A DNA stretch of 64,000 nucleotides, taken from Methanoculleus sp. (GTDB taxonomy: Archaea > Halobacteriota > Methanomicrobia > Methanomicrobiales > Methanoculleaceae). Positions 8,292-17,360 of the stretch are shown piece by piece. The first letter of the stretch is position 1, and each line of letters starts with the position of its first letter. The position numbers and the translations under genes are program-made. The notes under the pieces are model-generated. The model had not been told where the DNA came from. It saw only the letters and a list, made by a program, of their open reading frames with translations, and did not search any database. The stretch lies in contig JAHDQM010000012.1 of assembly GCA_018433835.1 (NCBI GenBank), positions 52,622-116,621 on the forward strand, written 5' to 3'.

Positions 8292-9029
8292 CTACCAGAA
8301 CCCGGGCACCAGGACGTACATCGCCCAGCCCATGTGCTCGCGGCCGTAGCCGAAGTACTCGTCCTGGATGCGGTGGAGGTAATCGATCATGAAGTCGCGC
8401 TCGGAATGATCGGGGTGGTCGCAGAGCCAGGAGAGGACCGACTGCCAGATCCCCGACTCATAGCGGTCCCAGTCGTCCGCACCCGACCGGATGACGGCGG
8501 CGACGTCGAGCCCGGCCTCCCGGACGGTGCCGAGGATCTCGTACTCGGTCAGGACGTCGGGCCACTCCCGGGCGAACTCGGGTGGGGTGCGGTCGGACAG
8601 CCAGCAGCGGTCGCCGATGACGATGGTCCCCTCGCCGTGGACCAGATCGAGGAGGGCGTCGAGCGTCGCCGCAAACCCGCCCCGGATGTGGGATGCCCCG
8701 ATCGAGGCGGCGCAGTCGAACGGCTCGTCGGGGACGTACTCGCGGGCGTCCATGCACCGGACACGAAGCCGGTCGGCGAGTCCCGCCGCCCGGAACGTCT
8801 CCTCCGCCCGGCTGCAGGCATCCTCGCGGGCCTCAATGCCGAGGCCGGATATACCGTACTCTTGCCCCCAGAGAGCGAGGATCGTACCGTTTCCGCATCC
8901 CACCTCCACGACGCGGGTTTCCTCCCGGAGCCCCGCCGCCCGCCCGGCGGCGAGCACCTTCTCGGGTGTCGTGGGGTTCATGATCGCGAGCGTTCCCTGC
9001 GATATGCTGACGAGTTCGTTCTTCTCCAT
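8292..9029 (-). CDS. Class I SAM-dependent methyltransferase
   Basis: A 245-aa protein with the SAM-binding motif I VVEVGCGNGTILALWGQ, an acidic residue at the end of strand beta2 (GIEARED), a DAREYVPDEPFDCAASIGAS segment (motif II) and GTIVIGDRCW (motif III region). It resembles small-molecule methyltransferases of the UbiE/Methyltransf_25 group; the substrate is unknown. The ATG at 9029 is preferred because the longer frame (to 9140) adds a low-complexity leader. It is divergent from the lipoprotein at 9234. Confidence 0.85.
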   Translation of the reverse strand: MEKNELVSISQGTLAIMNPTTPEKVLAAGRAAGLREETRVVEVGCGNGTILALWGQEYGISGLGIEAREDACSRAEETFRAAGLADRLRVRCMDAREYVPDEPFDCAASIGASHIRGGFAATLDALLDLVHGEGTIVIGDRCWLSDRTPPEFAREWPDVLTEYEILGTVREAGLDVAAVIRSGADDWDRYESGIWQSVLSWLCDHPDHSERDFMIDYLHRIQDEYFGYGREHMGWAMYVLVPGFW

Positions 9030-9233
9030 GAATGTCCCCCGGATTGCCGGCCTGTTGTATACACATGATGTGCCTTTCGCCCATATAATCCGTGTACCAT
9101 CGCCCCCGTTCTCTCCTGATGACGGTCGGGCAGGAGCCATTCCGTCGCCCGGGAATGGACCCGGCTGATCTTCCCGGACAGGGACGGGGTGGATGGGTAA
9201 CTACTAATAGGGTCCACTAAAAAAGAGAATATC

Positions 9234-9908
9234 ATGCACGGGCGCCATATCCTGCTCCTGATCCTTCTCGTGGCGGCCGCCGTCGCCGGAGGCTGCACCG
9301 CCACCGGGGATGCCGGGAATGCACAACCGGTCTCCCCCACCCCGACACCGGCGCCGACGGATGTGCAGGCGGTAGGGGCGGGCCTGCCGGCCCCCACACC
9401 AGCCGGACCCGTCCGGGGGGATAAGATGCCGCTGAGCGTGGGGTTCGTCGACCCGCAGACCTACCACATCGCGACCCCGACGCCCACAACAACGATGATG
9501 AAACCGCCCGAGGACGTCCAGGTCTCCGGGAAGATGGTGGATTACGCGGTGATGACCTGCGACTACCCTCCCCGTGTTCTTGCCACCGAGGTCTACCACA
9601 TCCCTTACCCATACTGGGACCTGAACGTGAGCGTAACACCGATGAACGAATATCCCTGGCTCGCGATCGAGGTTCGCGACCCCGCGGACCCGAACCGGGT
9701 CGTGAAGGAGGTCCGGTATTCCCGAGGGGACATACTGTATGCCGGAAATGAGACTACGGAAAATAGGTCCGTGGAAAACAGTTCGATAGAAAAGACGGAG
9801 ACGTTCGTCATCCGGGACGGGTACGGCGACTTCTACTTCGTCATTCGCTCGGAGTCGCTGAAGTCGTTCGCCATCACCATCAAGGTCCCGGAGAAGTATC
9901 TCGTCTAG
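9234..9908 (+). CDS. Predicted lipoprotein of unknown function
   Basis: A 224-aa secreted protein. The first ~20 residues form a signal peptide ending in a lipobox (VAGGC, Cys at about residue 21), followed by a Pro/Thr-rich linker with PTPTPAPT and ATPTPTTTMM, as in many methanogen surface proteins. The C-terminal ~140 residues form a folded domain with no motif I recognise (NPYWDL-like and DPADPNRVVKEVRYSRGD stretches, and NxT/S sites). It is probably anchored to the outer face of the membrane. It is monocistronic, with a TATA-like ACTACTAATAG about 25 bases upstream. Confidence 0.78.
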   Translation: MHGRHILLLILLVAAAVAGGCTATGDAGNAQPVSPTPTPAPTDVQAVGAGLPAPTPAGPVRGDKMPLSVGFVDPQTYHIATPTPTTTMMKPPEDVQVSGKMVDYAVMTCDYPPRVLATEVYHIPYPYWDLNVSVTPMNEYPWLAIEVRDPADPNRVVKEVRYSRGDILYAGNETTENRSVENSSIEKTETFVIRDGYGDFYFVIRSESLKSFAITIKVPEKYLV

Positions 9909-10228
9909 TACATAGATTCCAAAGTATCAGACCTTATTGAAGCACTGTGCCGGTCCAACTGTCCCCGGAGCTCGCCCCGGACAGTGGACTGTGGTGGCCT
10001 GCGCACCTTCGGTGCTCGAACTCCCGCCGTGCCGCCGGTCGTTTATCGCCATTGGGGGTGGGGCTGACGGGGAGTGCGATGCTCCGGCCCTATGGCCCGT
10101 CGCACCCCACACCCGAGGGCGGGGGCAGTGCGTGGCGATAGTCACGGGGAATCTGTGTCCGGGCGTGGCCTTGGAAACCAGATCGGCACTCCTCTCTTTT
10201 ATTGCATTGTTTATTCGGAATCGATGCA
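9909..10228. other. Intergenic region with palindromic element
   Basis: These 320 bp hold no supported gene. They contain an inverted repeat ACTGTCC...GGACAGT (9958-9964 with 9979-9985) and the hairpin GCACCTTCGGTGC (10003-10015) followed by TCGAACTCC. The hairpin is related to the elements at 51719-51741 and at the end of the window. The last part (10195-10228) is AT-richer. Confidence 0.6.
10003..10024 (-). repeat. GAA-loop palindromic element, copy 1
   Basis: Read on the minus strand this is GGAGTTCGA followed by the hairpin GCACC-GAA-GGTGC. The same design (GGAG-YTYGA leader, short stem, GAA loop) recurs at 63863-64000 and, with a CAA loop, at 51719-51741. Confidence 0.55.
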
Positions 10229-10831
10229 CTAGGCGGGAGGAGCCCATCCTCCCTCTTCCGCGATCCGGAGTTCCCGGTCGTAGTCCTCAATCGCGGCAGT
10301 ATACTCTTTCCATGCCTGATCCGCTCTCGCGAGATTCTCTTTCGCCGCGGTATAGGCCTCGGCGTCGTAAGCGGCCGCAGCCGACGACCAGAGCGAGAAC
10401 GCGCGGTTCAGGTTGTCGAGCGCCCTGATATAGGCAGACTGCGCTCCCGCATACGCTTCCGGGACCCTGTCGGCCCCGACGATCTGCCGGTGGTAGGCCG
10501 TGACCCTCATGCCGTAGTCGGCGACGGCCGCAAACTCCCGCATGTAGGCGTCGCATTCGGCGACCGAGAGGTCATCCGAAGAAGAGCGCATAAGAGAGGA
10601 GACCTTACCGGAGACCAGGGAGAGGTCGGCCTCCGATGCCGCCACATGGCTGCCGAACGTCGCAACCTGCCGGTCTCCGGTGTAGTCGAGGAGGAGCATC
10701 CCCCCGACCAGGGCGATCAGCACCACGAAAACCGCCGTCCCGGCGGCAGTAAGCGCCTGTTTCCGCGTAACGGTGATCTTCGGGAGTTTGGGCTTTTCGA
10801 ATTTCGGAACCTTCAGGTCCATGGGCCTCAC
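10229..10831 (-). CDS. Membrane-anchored protein of unknown function
   Basis: A 200-aa protein with a basic N-terminus (Lys/Pro-rich, residues ~5-22), one transmembrane segment (about 28-50) and an Ala/Asp/Glu-rich, alpha-helical, probably coiled-coil domain outside the membrane (55-190). There is no recognised family. The GTG at 10831 overlaps the stop of the transglutaminase-like gene (GTGA), so the two are co-translated and may work together at the cell surface. An ATG at 10822 is an alternative start. Confidence 0.75.
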   Translation of the reverse strand: MRPMDLKVPKFEKPKLPKITVTRKQALTAAGTAVFVVLIALVGGMLLLDYTGDRQVATFGSHVAASEADLSLVSGKVSSLMRSSSDDLSVAECDAYMREFAAVADYGMRVTAYHRQIVGADRVPEAYAGAQSAYIRALDNLNRAFSLWSSAAAAYDAEAYTAAKENLARADQAWKEYTAAIEDYDRELRIAEEGGWAPPA

Positions 10832-11781
10832 GCTCCCCCCGCCGGCAACCGGGCCGGGCGGATGCGGTATTCATTCGGCGTGGGGATATAACGGAGAGGG
10901 ATGATCTCCGGTGTCCCCGACGTCACGCCCGGGATACCCGTGCCTCCGGCATCTCCAATGGGGAACGGTTTTCCCACAAACGTCGAGTTTCCCGTGGGTA
11001 TCGTTGTGTAGTTCGTCCCCTCGATGTAGTAGTAATGCTTTCCCTCGTACGCGAAGTACTTCGGCGTGTATCTCGCGTAGTAGGGGTTGAACTCATTCAT
11101 CCGGATGCCGAGGGCCATGTGCTCCGGGTACCTGAACAGCACCGTGTCGTAACCGAGAGCATCGAGGAGCCCCGCCATCAGGATAGCCGCATCCTCGCAG
11201 TCCCCCCTCCCGTCGACGAGCATCTCGACGGGGGATTTGGAGTACCCGGCTTCCACGCCCTGGCGCACGGCGTAGCGGGGGATGGCCCCTTCGATGTAGG
11301 AGCCCGTGCTGTTGTCAGGTTCATACGGGATCTGCTGGACGAAGAAGACGAGGTTCATCAGCCGGAAGTAATCCTCCTCCGGATTTCCGGCGGGAGGGGC
11401 GATCCGGCGGGCGAGGTCCTCGAGGAACGGCCGGTCGGCGTCCGCAATGGCATACCTTCCCCAGGCGAGGGGGTCGGCGATCTGGGGGGCCGCCCGGTGC
11501 GCAAGGAAGAGTGCCTCCGGGACCCGGACCTGCGTCGTCTGGACGCCGCCGTCGATCGCAGTCCAGCGGAAATTCCGGGTGTAGGCCGCGCCGTCATCCG
11601 GGAAAGGAGTCGCCGTCGGTACCGGTGCGGGCGGGACGTATACGGGCGGGTTGTGGACCGGCACCGAGCCGGAAGAGACAAGGCCGATCGGCTCCCCGAG
11701 AAGGGCGGGTTTCACTACGAGGGCGACTACCAGGATCACGAGCCCGCCCGCGAGAACCGGGAGAAAGTCCTTCCTCTCCAT
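10828..11781 (-). CDS. Membrane-anchored transglutaminase-like protein
   Basis: A 317-aa protein with an N-terminal membrane anchor (residues ~7-28), a Pro-rich linker, and a transglutaminase/papain-like core. The catalytic Cys lies in VDGRGDCEDAAILMAGLLD and the His in YPEHMALGIRM, in the expected order and spacing. Such domains act as proteases or amidases, or are inactive scaffolds, on the outside of archaeal cells. It is the first gene of a two-gene minus-strand operon with the helical membrane protein that ends at 10229. The substrate is unknown. Confidence 0.82.
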   Translation of the reverse strand: MERKDFLPVLAGGLVILVVALVVKPALLGEPIGLVSSGSVPVHNPPVYVPPAPVPTATPFPDDGAAYTRNFRWTAIDGGVQTTQVRVPEALFLAHRAAPQIADPLAWGRYAIADADRPFLEDLARRIAPPAGNPEEDYFRLMNLVFFVQQIPYEPDNSTGSYIEGAIPRYAVRQGVEAGYSKSPVEMLVDGRGDCEDAAILMAGLLDALGYDTVLFRYPEHMALGIRMNEFNPYYARYTPKYFAYEGKHYYYIEGTNYTTIPTGNSTFVGKPFPIGDAGGTGIPGVTSGTPEIIPLRYIPTPNEYRIRPARLPAGGA

Positions 11782-12022
11782 ACCAGAACCTCGAACAGTG
11801 GCCTCAGGTAGAGATGTTTGCTATCCAACGCTAAAAAACGTTAACTGTTTCGCTCAGAGGGACGTTTATTCCAAAACGAGTTAATACGGGATAAATGCAT
11901 AGGGCCGCACCGGAACGGCTCGTGAACGGCCGCCGGAAGAGGTATGTTCGCACGCCGGACCGGAACCGGTTCGCGGGGGAGGCAAACCCTCCCGGCGACG
12001 GCCACCTGCTCCTGTTTCCGGA

Positions 12023-14236
12023 TTACTTCGTCCCGGGCGCTGGGCCCGGGGGGCAGACCCCCTCGGCGCCGGCCAGCTGCCTCCCCGGCTCGGCCGCATA
12101 CATGCAGACCGAGGGGTAGTATCTTGTGACGTACTCCTTGAGCATCCGGAGAGAGCAGTACTGCGGGGCGATGCTCTTTATCGACTCCTTCATCATCCGG
12201 ACCCACTTGTGCGGAACGTCGTCCATCGTCCGCGAGTAGTAGAGCGGCGCGATCTCGTTCTCGATGAAATCGTAGAGCATTTCCGCATCCGACTGGTTAC
12301 CCTCCGTGGAGGGGACGTGGCCCTCGAAACCCCAGCCGTTCCTCCCGTTGTAGCCCTCGACCCACCAGCCGTCGAGGACCGAGAGGTTCAGCACCCCGTT
12401 CATCCCCGCCTTCATGCCACTCGTGCCGCTCGCCTCCATGAACGGGACGGGAGTGTTCATCCAGACGTCGACGCCGTGGACCATGTAGTGTGCAAGCTGC
12501 TCGCTGTAGTCCTCGACAAACGCGATCCGACCTCCGAACCGGGGATCCTGGGAATACTGGTAGATCTTCTGAAGGATGCGCTTGCCCTGCTCGTCGGCCG
12601 GGTGGGCCTTCCCGGCGAAGATGAACTGCACCGGCCTCCAGCGGTTGTTCACGATCCTATCAAGTCGGTCCAGGTCCTCGAAGATGAGGTCCGCCCGCTT
12701 GTACTCGGCGAACCGGCGGGCAAACCCGATCGTCAGCGCCGAGGTGTCGAGCATGAGCCCTTCGGCGGCCAGGTTTTCGGGTTCATCCCGGAGTGTTGCC
12801 CATTTGAGGCGCTTCCGGTCCCGGATTCGGGCAAAGAGCTTCATTTTCAGCCACTGATGCTCGTACCAGAGTGCCTCGTCCGTGATCTCGTCGACCACCT
12901 CCCAGATGGTCGGGTTGTCGTAGTCCTCCCGCCAGTTAGGGTAGACCGGGTCCATGTGCCGGTCGATGAGCGCCTCGATCCGGTGATTCAGCCACGTCGG
13001 CACGTGGACGCCGTTCGTGACGGCGTCGATCGGCACCTCTTCCACGGTGAGATCGGGCCAGAGAGGCTGCCACATCTCCCGGGCGACCTGGCCATGTTTC
13101 TGCGAGACGCCGTTGTGGAAGCGGCTCATCCGGAGGGCAAAGGCAGTCATGTTGAACCCGGCGCCCGGGTTGCGCGGGTCCGCACCAAGCGCCATGAACT
13201 CGTCCCAGTCAAGGCCGAGCGACGGACAGTAGTTGCGAAAGTACTTCGCCATCAGATCTTCGGGGAAGACGTCGTGGGCGGCCGCCACAGGGGTGTGGGT
13301 GGTGAAGACCGAGGTGCCGCGGACCTGCTCCCGCGCATCTTCGGGCGGCATCCCGGCCACGAGCCGCTCCCGGTACCGCTCGAGAAGCGCAAATGCCGAA
13401 TGCCCTTCGTTTAAGTGCATCGCCGAGTAGCCCACGCCGAGGGTGTGGAGGACCTTCCGCCCGCCGATACCGAGCACCAGTTCCTGCCGGAGCCGGCACT
13501 CGAGTTCTTTTAAGTAAAGGCGGTGGGAGATGCTCCTATTCTCGGGGAGATTCTCGTCGATATGGGTATCGAGGAGATAGAGGGGGACCCGTCCCACCTG
13601 CACCTTCCAGACCGCGACGTAGATGGGCGGCTCGATCAGCGGAACCTGCACCACGAGCTGTTTCCCGTCGTCGTCCGTCACCCGGAGAACCGGGGCGGCG
13701 TCACGGTCCAGGACCTCCGCGACGTTCTTCTGCCACCCGTTTGCCTCGATATGCTGGTGAAGGTAGCCTTCGGCGTACATGAACCCGACGGCGGCCGTCG
13801 GCACGCCGAGGTCGCTCGACGCCTTGACATGGTCGCCCGCGAGGATGCCGAGCCCTCCCGCGTAGAACGGGAGCGAGTGGTGCAGCCCGAACTCGCTCGA
13901 GAAGTAGGCAATCGTCAGCGGCGCCCGTCCGGGATAGTGCTGCGCAAACCAGCTCGTCCCCGGTACCATGTACTCCCGGAACCGGTGCATGATGATATCG
14001 TAACGGCGGAGGTACTCCGGGTTCGCTGCCGCCCGCTCGAAGAACCGGGGCGGGGTATCAAGGAGCATCCTGACCGGGTTGTGACGGCTCATCTTCCACT
14101 CCGCCCGGTTCAGCATCTTGAAGAGCACTCTCGCCGAGGAGTGCCAGCTCCACCAGAGGTTGTACGCGAGGTCGACCAGCCCGAAGATCCGCTCCGGTAC
14201 GTGGGCGAACCGGTCATAGGGTATCTCCGTCTTCAT
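12023..14236 (-). CDS. glgP: Alpha-glucan (glycogen/maltodextrin) phosphorylase
   Basis: A 737-aa GT35 phosphorylase of the DUF3417-containing archaeal/bacterial type. It releases glucose 1-phosphate from alpha-1,4-glucan. The N-terminal DUF3417 region (LAYNLWWSWHSSARVLF) is followed by SSEFGLHHSLPFYAGGLGI, NEGHSAFALLE and the pyridoxal-phosphate lysine motif EASGTSGMKAGMNG (about residue 605). Residues after about 715 (AGAEGVCPPGP) are a low-complexity tail. The ATG at 14236 overlaps the stop of a small 2TM-domain gene (ATGA). It probably mobilises the glycogen reserve that Methanomicrobiales store. Confidence 0.93.
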   Translation of the reverse strand: MKTEIPYDRFAHVPERIFGLVDLAYNLWWSWHSSARVLFKMLNRAEWKMSRHNPVRMLLDTPPRFFERAAANPEYLRRYDIIMHRFREYMVPGTSWFAQHYPGRAPLTIAYFSSEFGLHHSLPFYAGGLGILAGDHVKASSDLGVPTAAVGFMYAEGYLHQHIEANGWQKNVAEVLDRDAAPVLRVTDDDGKQLVVQVPLIEPPIYVAVWKVQVGRVPLYLLDTHIDENLPENRSISHRLYLKELECRLRQELVLGIGGRKVLHTLGVGYSAMHLNEGHSAFALLERYRERLVAGMPPEDAREQVRGTSVFTTHTPVAAAHDVFPEDLMAKYFRNYCPSLGLDWDEFMALGADPRNPGAGFNMTAFALRMSRFHNGVSQKHGQVAREMWQPLWPDLTVEEVPIDAVTNGVHVPTWLNHRIEALIDRHMDPVYPNWREDYDNPTIWEVVDEITDEALWYEHQWLKMKLFARIRDRKRLKWATLRDEPENLAAEGLMLDTSALTIGFARRFAEYKRADLIFEDLDRLDRIVNNRWRPVQFIFAGKAHPADEQGKRILQKIYQYSQDPRFGGRIAFVEDYSEQLAHYMVHGVDVWMNTPVPFMEASGTSGMKAGMNGVLNLSVLDGWWVEGYNGRNGWGFEGHVPSTEGNQSDAEMLYDFIENEIAPLYYSRTMDDVPHKWVRMMKESIKSIAPQYCSLRMLKEYVTRYYPSVCMYAAEPGRQLAGAEGVCPPGPAPGTK

Positions 14237-14469
14237 CCTACCGGCATTGCCTGTCTCACTTGATAAGTGCTTCTGTCACGAGGGGCGGCCGGCAGGAACT
14301 GGCTCTCACCACCGTTCTTCGCGCTCCATAACTTCTGGATCATTTTCTCCTCCCATTCCCTGCCGAGGAACCGATCCCTGCCGAATGCCTGGAGTGCGCG
14401 GAACACGCGACCAATCCCCCAGAAGATGGTCACCCAGTAGAACCAGAGCGTCCCGGGGCTGGACACCAT
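14233..14469 (-). CDS. 2TM-domain small membrane protein, N-terminus unresolved
   Basis: The frame that ends in an ATGA overlap with glgP encodes a typical 2TM domain: SPGTLWFYWVTIFWGIGRVF, then GREWEEKMIQKLW. The homologous first helix (YITVNLHLFAINM) lies in the same frame up to about 14508, but I find no start codon close upstream of it. The ATG at 14469 gives 78 residues and loses that helix. Either an unusual start is used or the gene is decaying. The stretch 14509-14760 holds no other supported gene on this strand. Confidence 0.5.
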   Translation of the reverse strand: MVSSPGTLWFYWVTIFWGIGRVFRALQAFGRDRFLGREWEEKMIQKLWSAKNGGESQFLPAAPRDRSTYQVRQAMPVG

Positions 14470-14760
14470 GTTGATCGCGAAGAGGTGGAGGTTGACGGTG
14501 ATGTAGACCGGCGCAGACCCGGTGCGGCAGGCGCCGGATGGAGGGCGGGGATCGGATAACAGCCAACCGCGGATACACCGTCTCTCACGGCTTCTCCGGG
14601 GGACGGCCCCGGCAAGGCCTGCGCGGCGTGAGGTGGTCTGAGGGGAGGGGCGGGACTGGAGGGACGGTTTCGATGAATTCTGCCGTAAGCCGGCCGGGGA
14701 GAATGGAGAGGTATTATATGCACCTGTTGCCGATGTTCCTTCACCAAAACTCGGAGGAGC

Positions 14761-15495
14761 GTGACTGAAGTGCGGCAGATGATCGAGGCTAACGACCTCA
14801 CGAAGGACTACGGCAATGTCACCGCGGTGAACAGGGTATCGTTCTCTGTCACGGAAGGAGAACTCTTCGGCCTGCTCGGGCCGAACGGCTCGGGTAAGAC
14901 GACGATGATTCGGATGCTGACCGGGCAGGTCCGGCCGACCTCCGGGTCGGCCCGGGTGATGGGGCTCGATGCGGCGAAAGACCCCATCGGGGTCCGGGGA
15001 CTCGTCGGGATCATCCCCGAGCAGGAGACGCCGCCGAGTTTCCTCACCGCGGAGGAGTACCTCCGTTTCGTGGCCCGCATCCGGAACCTTGATTCCGTAG
15101 ACGAGCGGTGCGACCACTGGTTCGACCTGCTGGAGTTTGGGGACAAGCGGGACGTCCTCTGTAAGGATCTCTCAAGGGGCACCCGGCAGAAACTGATGTT
15201 TTCGCAGGCTTTCCTCCACGAACCAAGGCTCGCTCTCATCGACGAGCCGTTGATCAACCTGGACCCCATCATGCAGCGGACGGTCAAGGACTTCCTCCGG
15301 AGTTACGTCCGCGACGGCGGGACCGTCTTCTTCTCCACCCACATCCTCGAGATCGCCGAGGAGATCTGCGATCGGATCGGGATCATCCACAACGGCAGGC
15401 TCCTTCACGCCGGTCAGATCGAAGACCTCGTCGGGTCCGGCAGGCACCTCGAGTCCTTCTTCCTCGACCTCGTCAAAGGTGATACCGGTGCCTGA
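14761..15495 (+). CDS. ABC transporter ATP-binding protein (ABC-2 type exporter)
   Basis: A 244-aa ATPase with Walker A GPNGSGKTT, Q-loop region IIPEQETPPSFLTAEEYL, a modified signature LSRGTRQKL (canonical LSGGQ), Walker B LALIDEPLINLDP and switch His STHILE. It pairs with the membrane protein at 15488 and is of the CcmA/NatA-like export class; the substrate is unknown. A GTG at 14761 follows GGAGG closely, and GTG 14770 or ATG 14779 are alternatives. A TATA-like TATTATATG lies at 14712-14720. Confidence 0.9.
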   Translation: MTEVRQMIEANDLTKDYGNVTAVNRVSFSVTEGELFGLLGPNGSGKTTMIRMLTGQVRPTSGSARVMGLDAAKDPIGVRGLVGIIPEQETPPSFLTAEEYLRFVARIRNLDSVDERCDHWFDLLEFGDKRDVLCKDLSRGTRQKLMFSQAFLHEPRLALIDEPLINLDPIMQRTVKDFLRSYVRDGGTVFFSTHILEIAEEICDRIGIIHNGRLLHAGQIEDLVGSGRHLESFFLDLVKGDTGA

Positions 15496-16894
15496 CCTCT
15501 TCATCGCGATGGTGAAGGAAGAGTGGCGGATCCACTCGACGATCTTCGGGAGCCTCGGGTTCGCGCTCTTCCCGGCGGTGGTCGCGATCTTTGCCTTCCT
15601 CGGGTCGCTCACCCTCCCGCTCTTTGCAGACGTGCTCCCGTATGCCGTGGTCGCGCTCCTTGCGCACATCCTCTTCCTGCTCATGGGCGTGATGGTGGGG
15701 TCGTTCGGGCTTATGGGCCGGGAGTTCATGAACCGCCGGTTCGGGCAGGCAAGCCTCGTCGCTTACGCCTCCCGGAGCCTCCCGATCTCGGAGCGGCGGA
15801 TATTTGCGGCGTTCCTGGTGAAGGATACGGTCTACTACATCCTGCTCTACGTCCTCCCCTTCGCGGCGGGGTTTACCGCGGCTACTCCCTTCATCTCCCT
15901 CGACCCCGGCTACGGCCTGCTGGCGTTCGTCTCTCTCGCGCTCGCCTTCCTCCTCGGGCTCTCCGCCGCCTGTTTCCTCTCGACCCTCTACGCACACTCT
16001 GTTGCGCTCCTCGCCGGAACCGTCGCGGCTCTCGCGGTGCTCGCGCTTGCGGCGCTCCGCCTCGGGGCGACCGCCGTCCCCGCCGTCCTCCCCCCGTACG
16101 CCTTCTTCCTCGATCCGGCCGCGGAACCGCTCGCGCTCTCGCTCCTCCTCATCCTGGTCCCGGCAGCCGTCTCGGTGATCTTCGTCACCTTCGAATACCC
16201 GGATCGGACGAAACGGTTCGCAAACAGCCTTGACCCCTTCGCAGAGAGGGTCCGCACCCTCGGGAGCGCCCACTTCATCGCCAAAGACGCCCTCGACCTC
16301 CTGCGGAGCGAGGGGGGCGCCGGGAAGGTGATCTTCTCGTTCCTCCTCCCCCTCGGGCTCGTCTGGGTCTGCCTCCAGGTCCTGATCCAGTTCATACCGG
16401 GGATCGATCCGCTGGTGGTCTTTGCGGTCCTGCTCGGGGTGATATCGGCCACCATCTACAACTGGCTGACCGAGTTCGACTCTTTCTCGTCCTACGCCTT
16501 CCTGCCGGTGGAGGTCTCGGAGGTGATCGACGCAAAACTGAAGAGCTACGGCCTTGCGAACCTCCTCCCGGCCACGGTGCTCGTGCTCGCAGCGGCGACC
16601 GCCGGTGGAGCAGGCACGTTCCTCCCGGCGCTTGCAACGTTCCTCTCGGTCTCGGCCTACACCCTCGCGGTGACGGTCTACCTCACCGGCCTTTACCCGA
16701 ACGTGATGCTTTATTCCGCCGGGGTCTTCGTCCGCTACCTGCTCGCGATAAGCCCGGCGCTCCTCCTCCTCATCTTCGCGTCGATCATCGACCCGTATTA
16801 CGCTTTCTTAAGCCTCCTCCTCATCGCGCCGGCAGCGCTCCTCCTTTCCCGCGGGCGGACGAAGTGGCAGGCGTGGGAGATGCCGGGGTACTGA
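15488..16894 (+). CDS. ABC-2 type multi-spanning membrane protein
   Basis: A 468-aa integral membrane protein with about 10-12 hydrophobic segments, beginning PDLFIAMVKEEWRIHST. It is the likely permease for the ATPase at 14761-15495, whose 3' end it overlaps. A GTG at 15488 is preferred because AGGTGAT (15477-15483), a close match to the 16S rRNA anti-SD complement, sits four bases upstream; a GTG at 15479 is the alternative. The substrate is unknown. Confidence 0.85.
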   Translation: MPDLFIAMVKEEWRIHSTIFGSLGFALFPAVVAIFAFLGSLTLPLFADVLPYAVVALLAHILFLLMGVMVGSFGLMGREFMNRRFGQASLVAYASRSLPISERRIFAAFLVKDTVYYILLYVLPFAAGFTAATPFISLDPGYGLLAFVSLALAFLLGLSAACFLSTLYAHSVALLAGTVAALAVLALAALRLGATAVPAVLPPYAFFLDPAAEPLALSLLLILVPAAVSVIFVTFEYPDRTKRFANSLDPFAERVRTLGSAHFIAKDALDLLRSEGGAGKVIFSFLLPLGLVWVCLQVLIQFIPGIDPLVVFAVLLGVISATIYNWLTEFDSFSSYAFLPVEVSEVIDAKLKSYGLANLLPATVLVLAAATAGGAGTFLPALATFLSVSAYTLAVTVYLTGLYPNVMLYSAGVFVRYLLAISPALLLLIFASIIDPYYAFLSLLLIAPAALLLSRGRTKWQAWEMPGY

Positions 16895-16967
16895 AACCCC
16901 CGTTCACCTCTCACTTTCACCCCCCGCACGGCGCGGCTTCAAGAGCGGTGCGGGAGACTCCGGGAGT

Positions 16968-17360
16968 ATGCTACAGAGAGCAGGCTACCTCCAGAGTAGC
17001 AGGTACGCCGCGGCCGACGAGGAAGGGAGACCCTGCCGGATCGTCGAGATCACCCTCGCCGGCAGGCGGTTCGGGGTCAGGGTCGGTGAACTCCGGCAGG
17101 CGCTCGACGGCCGGCGCCCTGCCCGGGTCGGGGTGCTTCGCGACAACCGGGGTCCGGTTCTCGGGGATATGGTCGGTCGCGCGGAGCGGTCGCGCTCCGG
17201 GAAGGCAGTCGTCTTCGAACTCGTCACCGGGGAGCGCTACACGGTACCGGCGGCGGCGCTCCGGGCAGTCCTCGCCCGGACTGCCGCCTTCGCCCCCGTC
17301 GCGGCGATCCTCCCCCGTGCCGGCCCGGCCGCCCGGGGGCAGGTTCCCGTCGCCGGGTAA
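16968..17360 (+). CDS. Hypothetical protein (130 aa)
   Basis: A small Arg/Ala-rich protein without a recognised domain. Residues 22-45 and 55-95 alternate strand-like segments (CRIVEITLAGRRFGVRVGEL, KAVVFELVTGERYTVPAAAL), suggesting a small beta-rich fold. The last ~30 residues are low complexity. Its 3' end overlaps the convergent IMPACT-family gene by ~137 bp, so one of the two C-termini may be shorter in reality. Support is codon use and an intact frame only. Confidence 0.5.
   Translation: MLQRAGYLQSSRYAAADEEGRPCRIVEITLAGRRFGVRVGELRQALDGRRPARVGVLRDNRGPVLGDMVGRAERSRSGKAVVFELVTGERYTVPAAALRAVLARTAAFAPVAAILPRAGPAARGQVPVAG

Noticed and set aside
10003..10050. Possible tRNA T-arm (TTCGA within a stem) in the palindromic element
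   Set aside because: No acceptor, D or anticodon arm can be built around it; the element is better described as a hairpin repeat.
11895..12119. 74-codon frame at the 3' side of glycogen phosphorylase
   Set aside because: It overlaps the phosphorylase 3' end antisense, with Pro/Arg/Ala composition typical of chance frames.
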